NCBI RefSeq assembly: GCF_932526225.1
Contig: NC_064035.1
Span: forward strand, 7,375,501-7,439,500
Source: Nematostella vectensis
Taxonomy: Eukaryota; Cnidaria; Anthozoa; Actiniaria; Edwardsiidae
Direction of reading: 5' to 3'
DNA length: 64,000 nucleotides
How positions within the stretch are numbered: the stretch's first letter is position 1; every line of letters begins with the position of its first letter. Below, piece after piece: positions 21,848 through 32,217 of this stretch. A model generated the notes under the pieces. It saw nothing but the letters and a program-made list of their open reading frames with translations. It was not told where the DNA came from and ran no database searches. Made by a program: the position numbers and the translations under genes.

Positions 21848-24800
21848 GCGACCTGTCCAGACGATATTTTCCTTGGTCCTCAGAAGAAGCTGTGCTTAAG
21901 TGTGATTAAAGAATACACAAATATTATCAACATTTTCCAGAAAAGTGGAATAAAGCCTTTTAATTAAAATGTTTTCATTGTTTCGATTTTCTGTATCGTT
22001 AACGTCGAGTATACAGGAAATTAATACAATGTGAAACAATAAACTGGCAATGTAATGTGCGAAATAATGATGTTATGGAGATCAAGCGAATTCAACACAA
22101 CCAAGGGGGAGATTCAGGGGGTGGATTGGATGGATATTCACCCCCCCCCCCTTTTTTAGCAAAAAAATTGAAAAGTCCTTTTGTTTTAAGAAACTGACGG
22201 AGAATGTACTGTCCATGTGCACTCGCCTGCTTGACTTTGCTGACGCGACAAATCCAATTCAGTGAAGTCTTATTAGATCTATGTAGATCTTGGTATCTAC
22301 CTACCAAGAACCACTGGATCAGTTATAAGCCGTCTCTCTATCCGGCCATTATCCACCCCCCATTTTGAATTCCTGGATCCGCCCCTGACTATAAACATAA
22401 CATAGTCTCTGAACACCGCCCTTGTGAGTCGTTTGATATCTTTCATTTATTATTTTTGTCTCATAGAGCCAAATATACTATGCAAACTTTAGAGCTATAG
22501 TGACTCGCGTTGCTACAGTCATATTTCATTTCATTTCCAATTCTCTACCAACTATTGTTTTCCGTTTAATTAAAAGTAAGAATAGTTTTTTTTTAATAAC
22601 TGAACGCTTCCACACGCTTTGTTTCACTAAAAAACTCGATCTCAATATAGCATACCGTAATCAATCTAGCAAGCTCAGACAGAAAGTGCGGTGTTTTGCC
22701 CTACTGTTCATTAAATTTTGTATTTTTTTCTTTAAAAAATTGATTGCGACCAAAACCTGCAAGTAGCACCTTATTGTGAGGTAGAAACATTGCGAAATCG
22801 AGAGAACGATAGAGAACGTTATATCTCTAAATTGTATTAAGTTTAAAAAAATATTTTATTACATCGGATCCTACGCTCTGGTCTTATGTCCTACCCAGAA
22901 ACACCTACACAGGAATTTTACAATTGAACATAAAGAACGCATTTTCCAAGTTTCCCTTTCTTTTTAATAAATTGTTAATTTTCTTTTTTTTTTTTCAGAA
23001 CGGATCGCGTTAATGCCAAAATTCATTTTGCGCACGTCACAGCTTAATCGGCCTGGTCGAAAATTTGGCAGAGTCGAATTCCATTTTTTGGTTTATTGTA
23101 TTTATTCTTCTGGTTCACGAACACTACTATTTGGGCTTTTTGTATTTCTTCGGCCTGGTCTCAAGGTAAACATCAGCAAATTGTTGACCTCGATATACGT
23201 TGTGTACATCTTAAGTTCAACAACTAAGCCTACCCTAACAGATATATACATCGGTAGTTCCCCCGGGTAAAATAAGACGAGACTACCAATATCCTTTAAC
23301 TTTTAAAAAAGCTGTTCTAATAAAAAAAAGTGTGAAAAGAATGAATCCACACAACTGGGACGAGCAGAATTGTGGGGTAAAAAACTCTCACCGATCAGTC
23401 AAGGGTACTTCACATATGATCGGTGATGTGTTCAAGATCGGTAAAGTGTGTCCATACAACATTAGATTATTCGAACCTTGGCCATCCTTAGGTGTCCTTA
23501 TTTAATTAGGATTCCTTTGACCTGGAAATGTTTATTTTTTTTCTTTGGAGCAAAAAAAATGGATTGAAAAAATGAATAATTTTGTTTTTTTCCATGATGC
23601 ATTTGAGGCTATGGTCGTTACGAAGCGCTAGTTTATAATCAATTGTAAATAGTTGTTGCAGTAGCTACGTGTACATCGGGACTATTTACAACACATTGGA
23701 TGAATCTTGAAGTTCATCCTCTCTTGGATGGATCTTCTAGTTTCAGATCTGGCGTTTTAGTTTATTTTTTTTTTATGGCAGTTTAGATTTAGTGTACAAG
23801 GAGTTAAATAGTACTTTTCCATCTATTTTATGCAAAAACAAAACAAAAACTTCTGAATTGGCAGGGAAATTTGACTTTTGCCGACGCTCCCTCCTCGAAA
23901 CAACGCTGAAAACAAATTTGAGGACCAATAAATATGTGTGTTATCACTTGCATTCTTCGTTGTGCTGAGATGATTTTGGATAAACACGTATTGCATTTCA
24001 TCTTGAATAGATTAACGGGTAATTGTTTTCAAAATCGATTCCTTGGAAAATATCGAAAAAAAATCGACTGTGAATTTTTAACTTACACTTCCATATTTCC
24101 AAGGAATCGATTCGGTGGTCCGCTTGTCATGTAACACATCAAGTGGGACTGACCCCATATACGCAAAATGGAGTGGTTTGCAACTACAGTTTTTAAAGGA
24201 TCCTAAGCAACCTTTTGGGCTTCCTGTGTTTTTTTATCGGATGACGGCCATTTTCGATGCCATTGAAAATGGCCGCCAATGAAACATTCCAATGCCGTCT
24301 ATATAACGCTCTAAATAACTTCCATTTCACGTTAAAGTACTAAAAATTCATTTTGGACACTCCTAAATAATTGCTCCATCTGTTCTTGGCAATACTTTTT
24401 GTCAGTTTTGTGAATCAGTGCTTTTTTATGATAATTTATTTCGAGCGAAGAAACATTAAAGATGAAGTTCACCCCTCCCAAAAAATCACCAAACATCGAG
24501 CTACAAATCTCCATGGAATCACAAGAAGGTTTAAAATGGGATATCGCCTACATAGAAGGGCAATATGACTGTGGGTTTGCCAAGGATAACACAAAGCCCT
24601 CAGTTATAACACTAAAGTGGTATTTACAAAAATTTCTTCAAAATATTTGCTTTTTGTTTGCCCCAAACATTTTTTTGATTTCAAGTGTAACTGAAATAAT
24701 GGTGTATCCCTTAATTGTAATAATGTTTTGTGAAATGTAATGTATAGAAAAATCTCAGGATTAGATTACAAAAAAAAATTCTGGATTAGATTACAAATAA

Positions 24801-26277
24801 ATTAAACACCACTAATACACACTTGAATAGCTACAAAGTATTGCTCTTAGTCAATATTTCTGTCAAGGCATTCATTATCCTAAAAAAGACGTTTGTTAAA
24901 CCCCACAATTTTAGCCTTGGTTTTCGGGTCCAGAGGGGGAGAATACGGAAAAATTCATTAAAAAAAATAAATACAAATCCGAATAAAAATTTGGATTTTT
25001 GATACAAGCTAACCAGGGCCTATCATATCTTGCACTCCAAGAGTCGAATCCTGCAGAAAGCCCCTTCCACCAAATTCGGAATACTGGTACTAAACATCCT
25101 TATCTTCAGCTCTTCACCACCCCATTTATTTTGTCAAATAGGAAAGCAAACTATTTTTTTTCGACGCCAAAGATTCCCGATAATGAGCGCCGGACGGAAA
25201 CATAATCAAATTTTCAACTCTAGTTCTCCCATCGGTTCCATGTATCAAAATCGAATTTGCAATTGTGCCAACTAGGGTAATGACTACAAGACAGAAGAAA
25301 AAGAAAATATGCGGATTCTCCTTTCTGCAACTGAAAATACCTCAATATTGTTTTCAACACTGATGCTGCCCTCTTGCCCTCCGTTCTTTTCGAACTTAGA
25401 ACATGTCTGCATGTGTTATTGGCCAGCCATTGCTTCTTTAGGGCAAGCTGTCATTTCATTCACATCAAAAAGTTTATGCCCAATTTATATCTCATAACTG
25501 GGTAGGGTGTCCAATATGCGTAAGAATATAAAAAAACATAAAGAGGCAATTAATGTAGCCTCCTGCATTGAGAAGCTGTACCGAAGAGAAAAACTATCCT
25601 GTTTTCCTGAAGCTCCTGTTATTAGTTACCTCTTCTGAAACTCTTTAAATTGTTTTTTGTTTAATTTAGAAGAAGCTTTTCCCCTGCTTTACATTGAAAC
25701 CCTAGTTGCGCTGTATCTCTGTTCAGCTTTTATGAGTTATTTCTGGTTTTAAGGAAGCTCTCCAGCAGTCCAAAATAAAGGATAGACAGACTGTCTATCG
25801 ACGCTTTTCAAAAGATTGTTTTTAAATACTAAGGCGAAGAAAAAAAAAACAATTTCAAAAGTTAATCATATTTTGTTCTTCTATTCTTAAGTCTAAATTC
25901 ACTAAAATGAGTTATTAGCGCTTATTAATACAAGATGTCGGGGAAAATTATGGCGTCCCGCTTCACCGTTAAGTAATTACTCTCTCGTAAAGGATTTTTA
26001 TGGGCAGTAAATAAGACCCGGAGGAAATGGGGAAAAATTTAATGGTTCCGAGCTCGATTCCCGCTTCCCACGCGAGTTAATGGGGCCTTTGTTCCCATGG
26101 GTTTTCTGCCTGCAAAACAAGACGATTTAGTCGGACTCGGATCACGTTTTCGCGATTCGGCTCACATTATCCAGAATTCAAGGTGCAATAAGAGTGATTA
26201 GCTTCCCTGGTATGTCAAACAATATGCAACAGCTTTGCAAAAAGACTCACAGTAAAAAATACACATTAAACACTTAA
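21848..26277. other. Intergenic, AT-rich, no gene recognised
   Basis: Open frames here are short, AT-biased and without recognisable domains. Simple features include a C10 run near 22141-22150 with a CTGGATCCGCCCCTG element end near 22373-22387 (a probable decayed MITE) and the palindrome at 24033-24112. I see no RNA gene. Confidence 0.5.
24033..24112. repeat. Short inverted repeat
   Basis: AATCGATTCCTTGGAAAATA at the left and ATATTTCCAAGGAATCGATT at the right, separated by about 40 bp. The arms differ by one indel. It may be a small MITE or a hairpin-forming transcript. Confidence 0.7.
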
Positions 26278-26283
26278 GCACTA

Positions 26284-26566
26284 GGGGAAGACTGGGTAGT
26301 TTCAGTGAAACGGCCTGGGAGGCCCGGATCCCCCCTCCGGGCCTCCCAGCCCCGTCTCTATATGTCAGGCAGATAATGTTTCGCGTACATAAACAATCGG
26401 CAAAAGCTAATGTAGGCCAAATCGATTTCAGGTACATAAACAATCGGCAAAAGTTAATGTAGGCAAAATAGATTTCGCGTACACGAATAATCAATTAGGG
26501 CCGCAGGTGTTTCGCGTGCACGAATAATAATTAGGGCTGCAGGTGTTTCGCGTTCATGAATAATTA
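26284..26566 (+). repeat. Left terminal inverted repeat of the virus-like element
   Basis: 283 bp, matching the right end (37530-37765, 236 bp) with few differences. The extra length is a tandem duplication of about 47 bp around ACATAAACAATCGGCAAAAG. Five iterons beginning TTTCGCGT or TTTCAGGT start at about 26379, 26426, 26473, 26510 and 26546, each followed by A/T-rich sequence such as CACGAATAAT. Confidence 0.95.
26315..26349. other. Terminal hairpin, left
   Basis: Perfect 14-bp stem CTGGGAGGCCCGGA with its complement TCCGGGCCTCCCAG around a 7-nt loop (TCCCCCC), 31 bp inside the element end. Confidence 0.9.
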
Positions 26567-26598
26567 ATTAGGCGTTGGGTTTGCAATTAGGCATTCGT

Positions 26599-26919
26599 AT
26601 GTCCTGTGGTATACCGAGCGTTCGAAGGATGAGGTACGGAAGGGATTACTGCGGGTGGCTGAAGGCCGGCCACGCAAACACGTGCGGCCGAAGGTGCATG
26701 GACACCTACTGCAAGGTGCACCTCCAAAGGCTCCGTAAAGGCATCCCCCTCGCCGTGCCGTGCAGGATCTGCGGCGTAGGGACTCGGTCGGAGACGCGGT
26801 TGTGCCGCCCCTGCGGAGCGAATCGTGTAGGGCAGTGGATGCGTGGCGTCGAAAGGCGCGCTCGGAAGCGGTTCGCGCTCGTCCTGTCTGACATCGCGGC
26901 CCGCGGTGCGGTCAATTAG
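26599..26919 (+). CDS. Small Cys-rich zinc-ribbon-like protein of the element
   Basis: 106 residues from the first ATG; an alternative ATG lies at 26629. The sequence has two Cys clusters: DYCGWLKAG..NTCGRRCMDTYCKVH, then PCRICGVGTRSETRLCRPCG, the latter a typical paired CxxC ribbon. The C-terminal third is strongly basic (RGVERRARKRF). It is the first gene inside the left terminal repeat and is followed by the iteron block and the replication gene. A DNA-binding or regulatory role is likely from composition. I cannot name the family. The frame is intact. Confidence 0.65.
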   Translation: MSCGIPSVRRMRYGRDYCGWLKAGHANTCGRRCMDTYCKVHLQRLRKGIPLAVPCRICGVGTRSETRLCRPCGANRVGQWMRGVERRARKRFALVLSDIAARGAVN

Positions 26920-27044
26920 AGACTGGGTGGCACGGGGCATACCCGAACTCCCAGTTAGAGACTGGGTGGCGCGGGTAATACCCGGGCACTCATCCCGCCG
27001 GTTGTGATACGGGCAGTTGGAGATTGGGTGGCACACGGTATACC
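26915..27044 (+). promoter_or_regulatory. Three iterons upstream of the replication gene
   Basis: Three direct copies of about 30 bp at 26915-26944, 26954-26983 and 27015-27044. Each reads GAGACTGGGTGGC (GAGATTGGGTGGC in the third) followed by a small palindrome (GGGCATACCC, GGGTAATACCC, GGTATACC). The last ends 5 bp before the ATG at 27050. GACTGGGT also occurs at the element tips, so these may bind the same protein. Confidence 0.7.
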
Positions 27045-27049
27045 CAAAC

Positions 27050-30000
27050 ATGGACGCTTATATAGAGGAGATTCTCGATAGCATGCGTAACAAAGAGGCG
27101 CCCGCCGTACTGGCAGGGCTGGTCCAAAACATCCTGGACGAGGACATCCCCGACGATGTCAAACACAGGCTGCTTAAGCCGCTCGTACCGGAGAAGGTGT
27201 GGACGGAGGAGGTCTGGCGCGAGTTCGACCCTCTGCTGCCGGGACGGCAGCAGGAGGGCCCGGAGAGCTTAGATCCCGAGACGTACTACTCTCTCTTCGT
27301 CGGCGGCGCCCATCTTCGCCCAGTACGGGGCCGAGACATAAGCGCCAGTGTTTACCAGGAGATGCGAGATCTTGGTGGAACAGGTGTGATTGCTCTAAAG
27401 CCGGTTGTGCGGGGGCCTGATATTGATGACGACGGCTCGGTGTGGTGGGTCTCGCACGAGCGAGAGTCTCTGCGGGCGAACGCAGTGCTTCCGCTGGTGC
27501 TCGAGATGGTAGACCCCGACCGGCGTTACAGACTCTTCACGGTCGTTGGTAAGGCCCCCGCAGAGCCATTGGCGCCAATCACAGAGGAGGAAGGGCGCTC
27601 GGAGCACAAGATCGGTGGGTTGTTAGTCAAATGGGGGGGGCCAAATCGCAGTCGGCGCCCTGGAAGGCACCGATGCGGGTATTTGGGAGAAGGGGCGAGA
27701 GTACCTCGTCTACGTGAGATACGAGCTTCGCCCTTTACCTGAGCAAAATGGTGAGCCTGGGCCAATGTTTGTGCGAGAGGGGGGTGACGCCTTCGTTAAC
27801 TGTGTTGTGAGCTATGTTGCCGACTTCTTGAGGAATCGCGGCACCTCGCGCTCCCTTGGTCTAACCAAGACACGAGGCAAGATCCTCGAGCGAGCCTCGC
27901 GCTACCATTGCCGCCGCAAAAACGCACGAGGCGAAGGTGCGAGAGGCGCTCATCCGCTTCATAAACAGGGCGATCCCCAGAAGCACGAGGGTCTGGCTGT
28001 GTGGGCGTGTTATAGTCACGCACGAAGGCAAACTGTACCGATCGGGACAAGACGGATGGGCTATCGACAGACGAGACTGGACATGATCCTCAATGGCTCC
28101 CTGATGATCACCCAGCCTACCAAGAGTACATCGAAGCTACGCACTCGATGGGCGGCGCAATAGGGTATCGCTTCAAGAAGTGGACCCAAAGAGAAAACAT
28201 CAGGCCAACGCCTCCTAAATACAGGGACGTCTGGCGAGCGGCGCAGGTTGAGTCCAAAGTGTGGAATAGCAGGGAAAACTTAGGGACGCGGCCTCATGCT
28301 CACATCGACATGCGTGCGGCGTACCTAGGATGCGAGGACAGTGTCTTCGGCGGCGCCTCGGACGCCATTGATCTGTTACGGAAATACGGCTTCGTGTATC
28401 GTATCGCGGATGTTGCGGGACAACCATTGAGCGAGGTTCTTCAACTGACCGGGGCCATTCAGTTGACCGAGTGGGGGTTCTCTGAGGCCTGCCACTCCTA
28501 CACTTCCGGGAGGGTAGTGCAGCACTTGGAACAAAACGAGGGCTGGATCACCACGCCAGAGCTCAAGGACCTGCTAGACTCGGGTGACCTCGCCATGGCC
28601 GCGGCGAGGGAGGTGTTGTACAGCGTCGGAAAAAAGGACTCCGTCAAGTTCCCCCACTCCGGCCCCGGCGGCGAAGACTCGCAGGGTCGAGATCTCGCTG
28701 TCCGTTTCGTAGGCAAGTGCGCTCGCCATGGCGACGAGTCCTCGATCGTAGTCCGCGACCGTGAGGAAGCCGCGTATCTGACAAACCTCCTTGCGGGCAC
28801 CGACCACTTACTTAACTTCGAGCATGCCGACGGGGCTCATCTGATCCAATACAAAGACGGAGTCCGGCGCTCACAATGGTACCACATCAGGGCCTTCGTC
28901 TTGGCGTACACAAACATAGCGTTGCGACGCATGTTGAGGCGGATCCCTCGCGAAGACGTCCTCCGAGTGTGCACAGATGCCATATACGCAAAGGCGGTGC
29001 CCAGTGGTGTGAGGCTCGTGGAGCGAAATCCGAGGTATGGAGAGTGGCGCCACAAGAGGCCTGGGTACGAGTGGCGGCCCGAGGCGGCTTGGGGTCCGAA
29101 GAGGTCGGGGTGCTTGGCTAGGGAGCCAAGCACTGCGCCGAGTCTGCCGTGCGATCTGGTGGCCGCAACCTCTGCGAGGATGTATCTAGCCGGCCAGGGA
29201 GGATCGGGGAAGACCGAGTGGGCGGTGAGCATGTTCCGTGACCGTAACAAGGTGGTGCTCACCCCCGAGAACGACCTCGCCCACGACCATCGCAACAACC
29301 CGCGCCTCGCGGTGAAGGCTGAAACCTACCACCACTACCTCTGCATACCAGCGGAGAAGCCGATAGAGGAGTGGAGACCTTCCGAGCTGGGGCACAAACT
29401 CGACCGTCTTGCAGAAGTAATCATCATTGACGAGTGCTGTAAGGTGCAGACTAAAGTGCTACGCGCCATCCTAGGGTATCTCGCCACGCGGCCGTGTCAG
29501 GTAGTGTGTTGTGGCGACTATGGGCAGGTCCCGCCCTGGGGAGATAAAGAGGGGCCTCACGATATGCTCAAGGAGTGGGCACAAGGGAACATCCGCTGGT
29601 TCGAGTCCGACTACCGCTGCCTGTGTGAAGACTGCGGAAAGCCGTACAGTACATGCGACTGCGGCTCTGCCGCCCCCTCCTCCAGGCTCCACGACATAAA
29701 GGGCCGGATTCGGTGTCAGCCAGACTCCCAACAGCTTGAGGTGTTTCGAGAGGAGTGGGATGGGGTAGCGTTCGACGCGGCGATCGAGCAGGCCCACCCA
29801 AGCGATATGTGGGTGTGCTCGACCAACAAGATGGGGGCCCTTGTCCAGCAGCGATTATGGTAGAGCACCACAGGAAAAACTACCCCCGACTGCCAGCAAC
29901 CATCCGCTTTGACCCCGATCCTAGCGTCGCGCATCGTTATCGCAAGCAAGGACGGCCGGTGCCCATGCCAGGCAAAAGGGGCGAGAAGGTCGACGCGTAC

Positions 30001-30567
30001 AAAGGCACGGTAGCCGAGGTCCCTCTCGGCGTGGTCCTTAACGGGCTTCCCCTCGAGTGGAAATACGCGGGCTGGGGGACAGTCCACCGGGTGCAGGGCA
30101 AGACCATCCAGAACCCAAGACGTCTGTTTATCATAGACCACAGCTTAGAGGGCTGGATCACGAATGCTGTGTACACCGGCATCTCCCGCGTGCGGCTCGC
30201 CGACCAGATAGTCCGCGTGATCCCCCCCGATGACACCCCAGGTGCCTTGGTTCCCACAGGACTGCAGGCTACGCCCAGTGAAGAGCTTATTATAGCGCGA
30301 AGCAAGCGATACGCTATAGACGACAGGCAAAAGGGTCGCACGAAGTACACGGGGCCGCACCACGTTCTGACGGTAGACCACGTACTCGGCATGATTGCTG
30401 ACGCGGAAAAGAAGTGCACGCTCTGTGGCACTCAGCTTCTGCTTCAGGGGTACACCAAGAGTCATCCCCAATGCTTCAGTATCGACCGGCGGGACGACAG
30501 TCAGGGTCACTACAAGTGGAATGTCAGACTCACGTGCTTCAGCTACAATAGAAGGAACAAGCGCTGA
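27050..30567 (+). pseudogene. Large replication protein: polymerase-like region, SF1 helicase and HNH-like tail (frameshifted)
   Basis: One ancestral gene spread over frames with breaks at about 27633-27640 (a G8 run), 27890, 28078 and 29858. The N-terminal part (27050-27636) has no recognised domain. The long middle frame (28148-29863) carries AHIDMRAAYL and VCTDAIYAK, which resemble family-B polymerase motifs A and C in order (tentative). An SF1 helicase follows: Walker A AGQGGSGKTEWA, Walker B VIIIDECC, motif III CCGDYGQVPPWG, then in the last frame VHRVQGKT and VYTGISRV (motifs V/VI). The C-terminus resembles an HNH/endonuclease VII fold (CTLCG, SIDRRDDSQGHYKWNV, LTCFSYN), with Tyr at the place of the last expected Cys. 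It probably drove copying of the element. The breaks make it non-functional unless they are sequence errors. Confidence 0.75.
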
Positions 30568-30571
30568 TCAC

Positions 30572-30622
30572 GCTAGGGTGGCGCTAGCGTGGCGCTAGGG
30601 TGACGCTAGCGCGACCGGAAGA
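30572..30622. repeat. GCTAGGGTGGC tandem repeat at a convergent gene end
   Basis: About four copies of an 11-12-bp unit (GCTAGGGTGGC, GCTAGCGTGGC, GCTAGGGTGAC, GCTAGCGCGAC) where the replication gene and the minus-strand 110-aa gene meet. It overlaps the latter's last codons. Confidence 0.7.
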
Positions 30623-30916
30623 TTTTTTCGATCGCGCTGGCGTCGCGCTACGCAACTGCGATCGCGTGAAGCCGTGCTTAGAGTACGCCGTGTAATACAA
30701 CACTGGCTGTCCGGGCTCCATGACCCTCTTTAGTATTGGGTACGCCTTGCTTGTCCACCACGGGTCCGTCGCTCGCCGTCGGCCCTTGTCCGCTGCCGGG
30801 GCGGCAGCCACAGGCGTACGTGCAGGTTCTTGATGCTGTTTGCCAGGTTCTTGGGCAAGTTCTTGAGCAAGTTGTTGGTCAAGCTGGGCACTAGTACTTC
30901 CTTGAGGTTCATCCAT
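30584..30916 (-). CDS. 110-aa basic protein of the element
   Basis: Begins MDEPQGSTSAQLDQQLAQEL, a Gln-rich segment, then an Ala/Pro linker, KGRRRATDPWWTSKAYPIL and a basic Ser/Arg tail. I do not recognise it. Its size, charge and position next to the morphogenesis cluster would suit a small DNA-binding or virion protein, which is inference only. The start at 30916 was chosen because the in-frame upstream extension lies in the palindrome region and lacks another ATG close by. Confidence 0.5.
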   Translation of the reverse strand: MDEPQGSTSAQLDQQLAQELAQEPGKQHQEPARTPVAAAPAADKGRRRATDPWWTSKAYPILKRVMEPGQPVLYYTAYSKHGFTRSQLRSATPARSKKSSGRASVTLAPR

Positions 30917-30948
30917 CTGCGTCGACGTGCGAACACGCGGTGTCAACT

Positions 30949-30976
30949 ACTTGGAACCAAGTACTTGGTACCAAGT
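30949..30976 (-). promoter_or_regulatory. Paired 14-bp palindromes upstream of the 110-aa gene
   Basis: ACTTGGAACCAAGT directly followed by ACTTGGTACCAAGT. The second is a perfect palindrome and the first has one mismatched pair at its centre. It lies 33 bp upstream of the 30916 start and is a likely dimeric regulator site. Confidence 0.65.
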
Positions 30977-31137
30977 GGTAGGAGAAGAGGCGAGCTTTCA
31001 AATGAGCGTCTACTCTGGGATGGCGGGCTCGACACTGTCCGCGGCTGCTACCTCGTGTTGGCTCCGCGCGTCAGCGCTTGCTGTTCCGGTGTCGGCACGA
31101 CAGTCCACATGACGCGCTATGTGTAACACCCCGGCGG
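30977..31137. other. Spacer between element genes
   Basis: About 160 bp with no recognised gene or repeat. Confidence 0.4.
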
Positions 31138-31596
31138 CTAAAGCCATGAAATGGCCGTACGTAGAGACAGGCTTCCGCACAATGTGCGGAGCTCGTTGTT
31201 GATGATGTAGTCGGACACTAGGTCATTGTGAAGATCGACCACACTGTCTATGGGCAGCGCCATGCCTACTAGCTCGGTCGTAAGCTTCAGAAAGCTGTCT
31301 GCCAGGGCGTCTGTAGTCCGGCTGGCTATAGCGGTCTCGTATCGCCTCTCGTACTTCCTCACCTCCTCGGCGCTCATGCGTTTGACGTCATCGTGAGTCA
31401 GCGCCTTGCCTACCATTTCTCTCGACTTCCCCGAGGCTACGAGAATCGCGAGTTTCTCCCTCGCGTCTGCTCTCCCAGTTTGCTCACCTCCGGTTGCCGT
31501 CCCGGCAGGATGCGTCGAGCAGTCCAACGACTCGACGGCCGGGTGGCCTGCGGCGTCCCCCTCAAGAAGACTCTCAAAGTATTCGTCGCTCATCAT
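31138..31596 (-). CDS. 152-aa protein of the element, unknown function
   Basis: Intact frame starting MMSDEYFESLLEGD (ATG at 31596 or 31593). Contains REKLAILVASGKSREMVGKA, a charged helical stretch KRMSAEEVRKYERRYET and a C-terminal hydrophobic helix ELVGMALPIDSVVDLHNDL. It is predicted to be mainly alpha-helical. It lies 42 bp after the ATPase gene on the same strand, so it is probably part of a capsid-ATPase transcription unit. I do not recognise the family. Confidence 0.6.
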   Translation of the reverse strand: MMSDEYFESLLEGDAAGHPAVESLDCSTHPAGTATGGEQTGRADAREKLAILVASGKSREMVGKALTHDDVKRMSAEEVRKYERRYETAIASRTTDALADSFLKLTTELVGMALPIDSVVDLHNDLVSDYIINNELRTLCGSLSLRTAISWL

Positions 31597-31638
31597 GCCG
31601 TGGCTAAGGTGCACATACGTTATGCCCTAGGGCGGTGG

Positions 31639-32198
31639 TTACCGTTCAACTAGGGCGATGGTATAAGGGTGACGCAAGCAAAACTCTAACTTCGAGAACT
31701 TTTTCGTTTTGAGGGCCTTCATGTACTCTTTCATCTTCTCCTCTGAAAGCTCCGCGCCGTAGTCATGCAGGATAGCTTTCATGTCCGCCTTGCTCGGGGT
31801 ATAGAAGACCACCAGGTTCGCGATGTTCTCGCGGAACGGCTTCGTGATGCTGGTGAGCTGCTGCGTGATCACCCACACGCTGATACCCACGTGGCGCGCG
31901 CTGAACGCCAAGTTGACGAGCTGGTCAGAGCGCCTCTTTACATCTTTCGAGGCCGCACAGTCGTCGAGTATGATTAGCGTATTAGTGCCTTCGAAGAGAG
32001 CGGAGACAAACCTCAGCAGCATGTCGATCCGACCCGCCTCAGGTGCGATGACAAACAGACGATTGTCGCCCCCGCCGAAGCCATCGTATGTTTTGTTGTA
32101 GATAAAGGTAGGGCACACGAGTACGATGTAGTCAAACCTGCCCCGCATGACGTCGGGCCCACGATGAGAGCGTTAAATGGGACGTTTTTCGGGTCCAT
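31639..32198 (-). pseudogene. Packaging-type ATPase (A32/FtsK-HerA-like), Walker A deleted
   Basis: The body in the frame from 32148 has CPTFIYNKTYDGF, the Walker B strand TLIILDDCAAS and the sensor strand VWVITQQL, as in A32-like genome-packaging ATPases of Polintons and large DNA viruses. The start codon at 32198 opens another frame that reaches IVGPTSCG, the beginning of a P-loop, and then jumps directly into the RGRFDYIVLV strand. The Lys-Thr/Ser and the helix that should follow are missing, and the frame changes at the junction near 32150. This is a deletion with an out-of-frame join, not a simple slip. It lies 20 bp after the capsid gene. It cannot hydrolyse ATP as it stands. Confidence 0.8.
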
Positions 32199-32217
32199 AC
32201 TGCTCCGGCGTATGTGC

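Noticed and set aside
28148-29863. Confident assignment of a family-B DNA polymerase
   Set aside because: Two motif-like strings are in the right order, but no clear motif B or exonuclease motifs are visible, so it is left as tentative.
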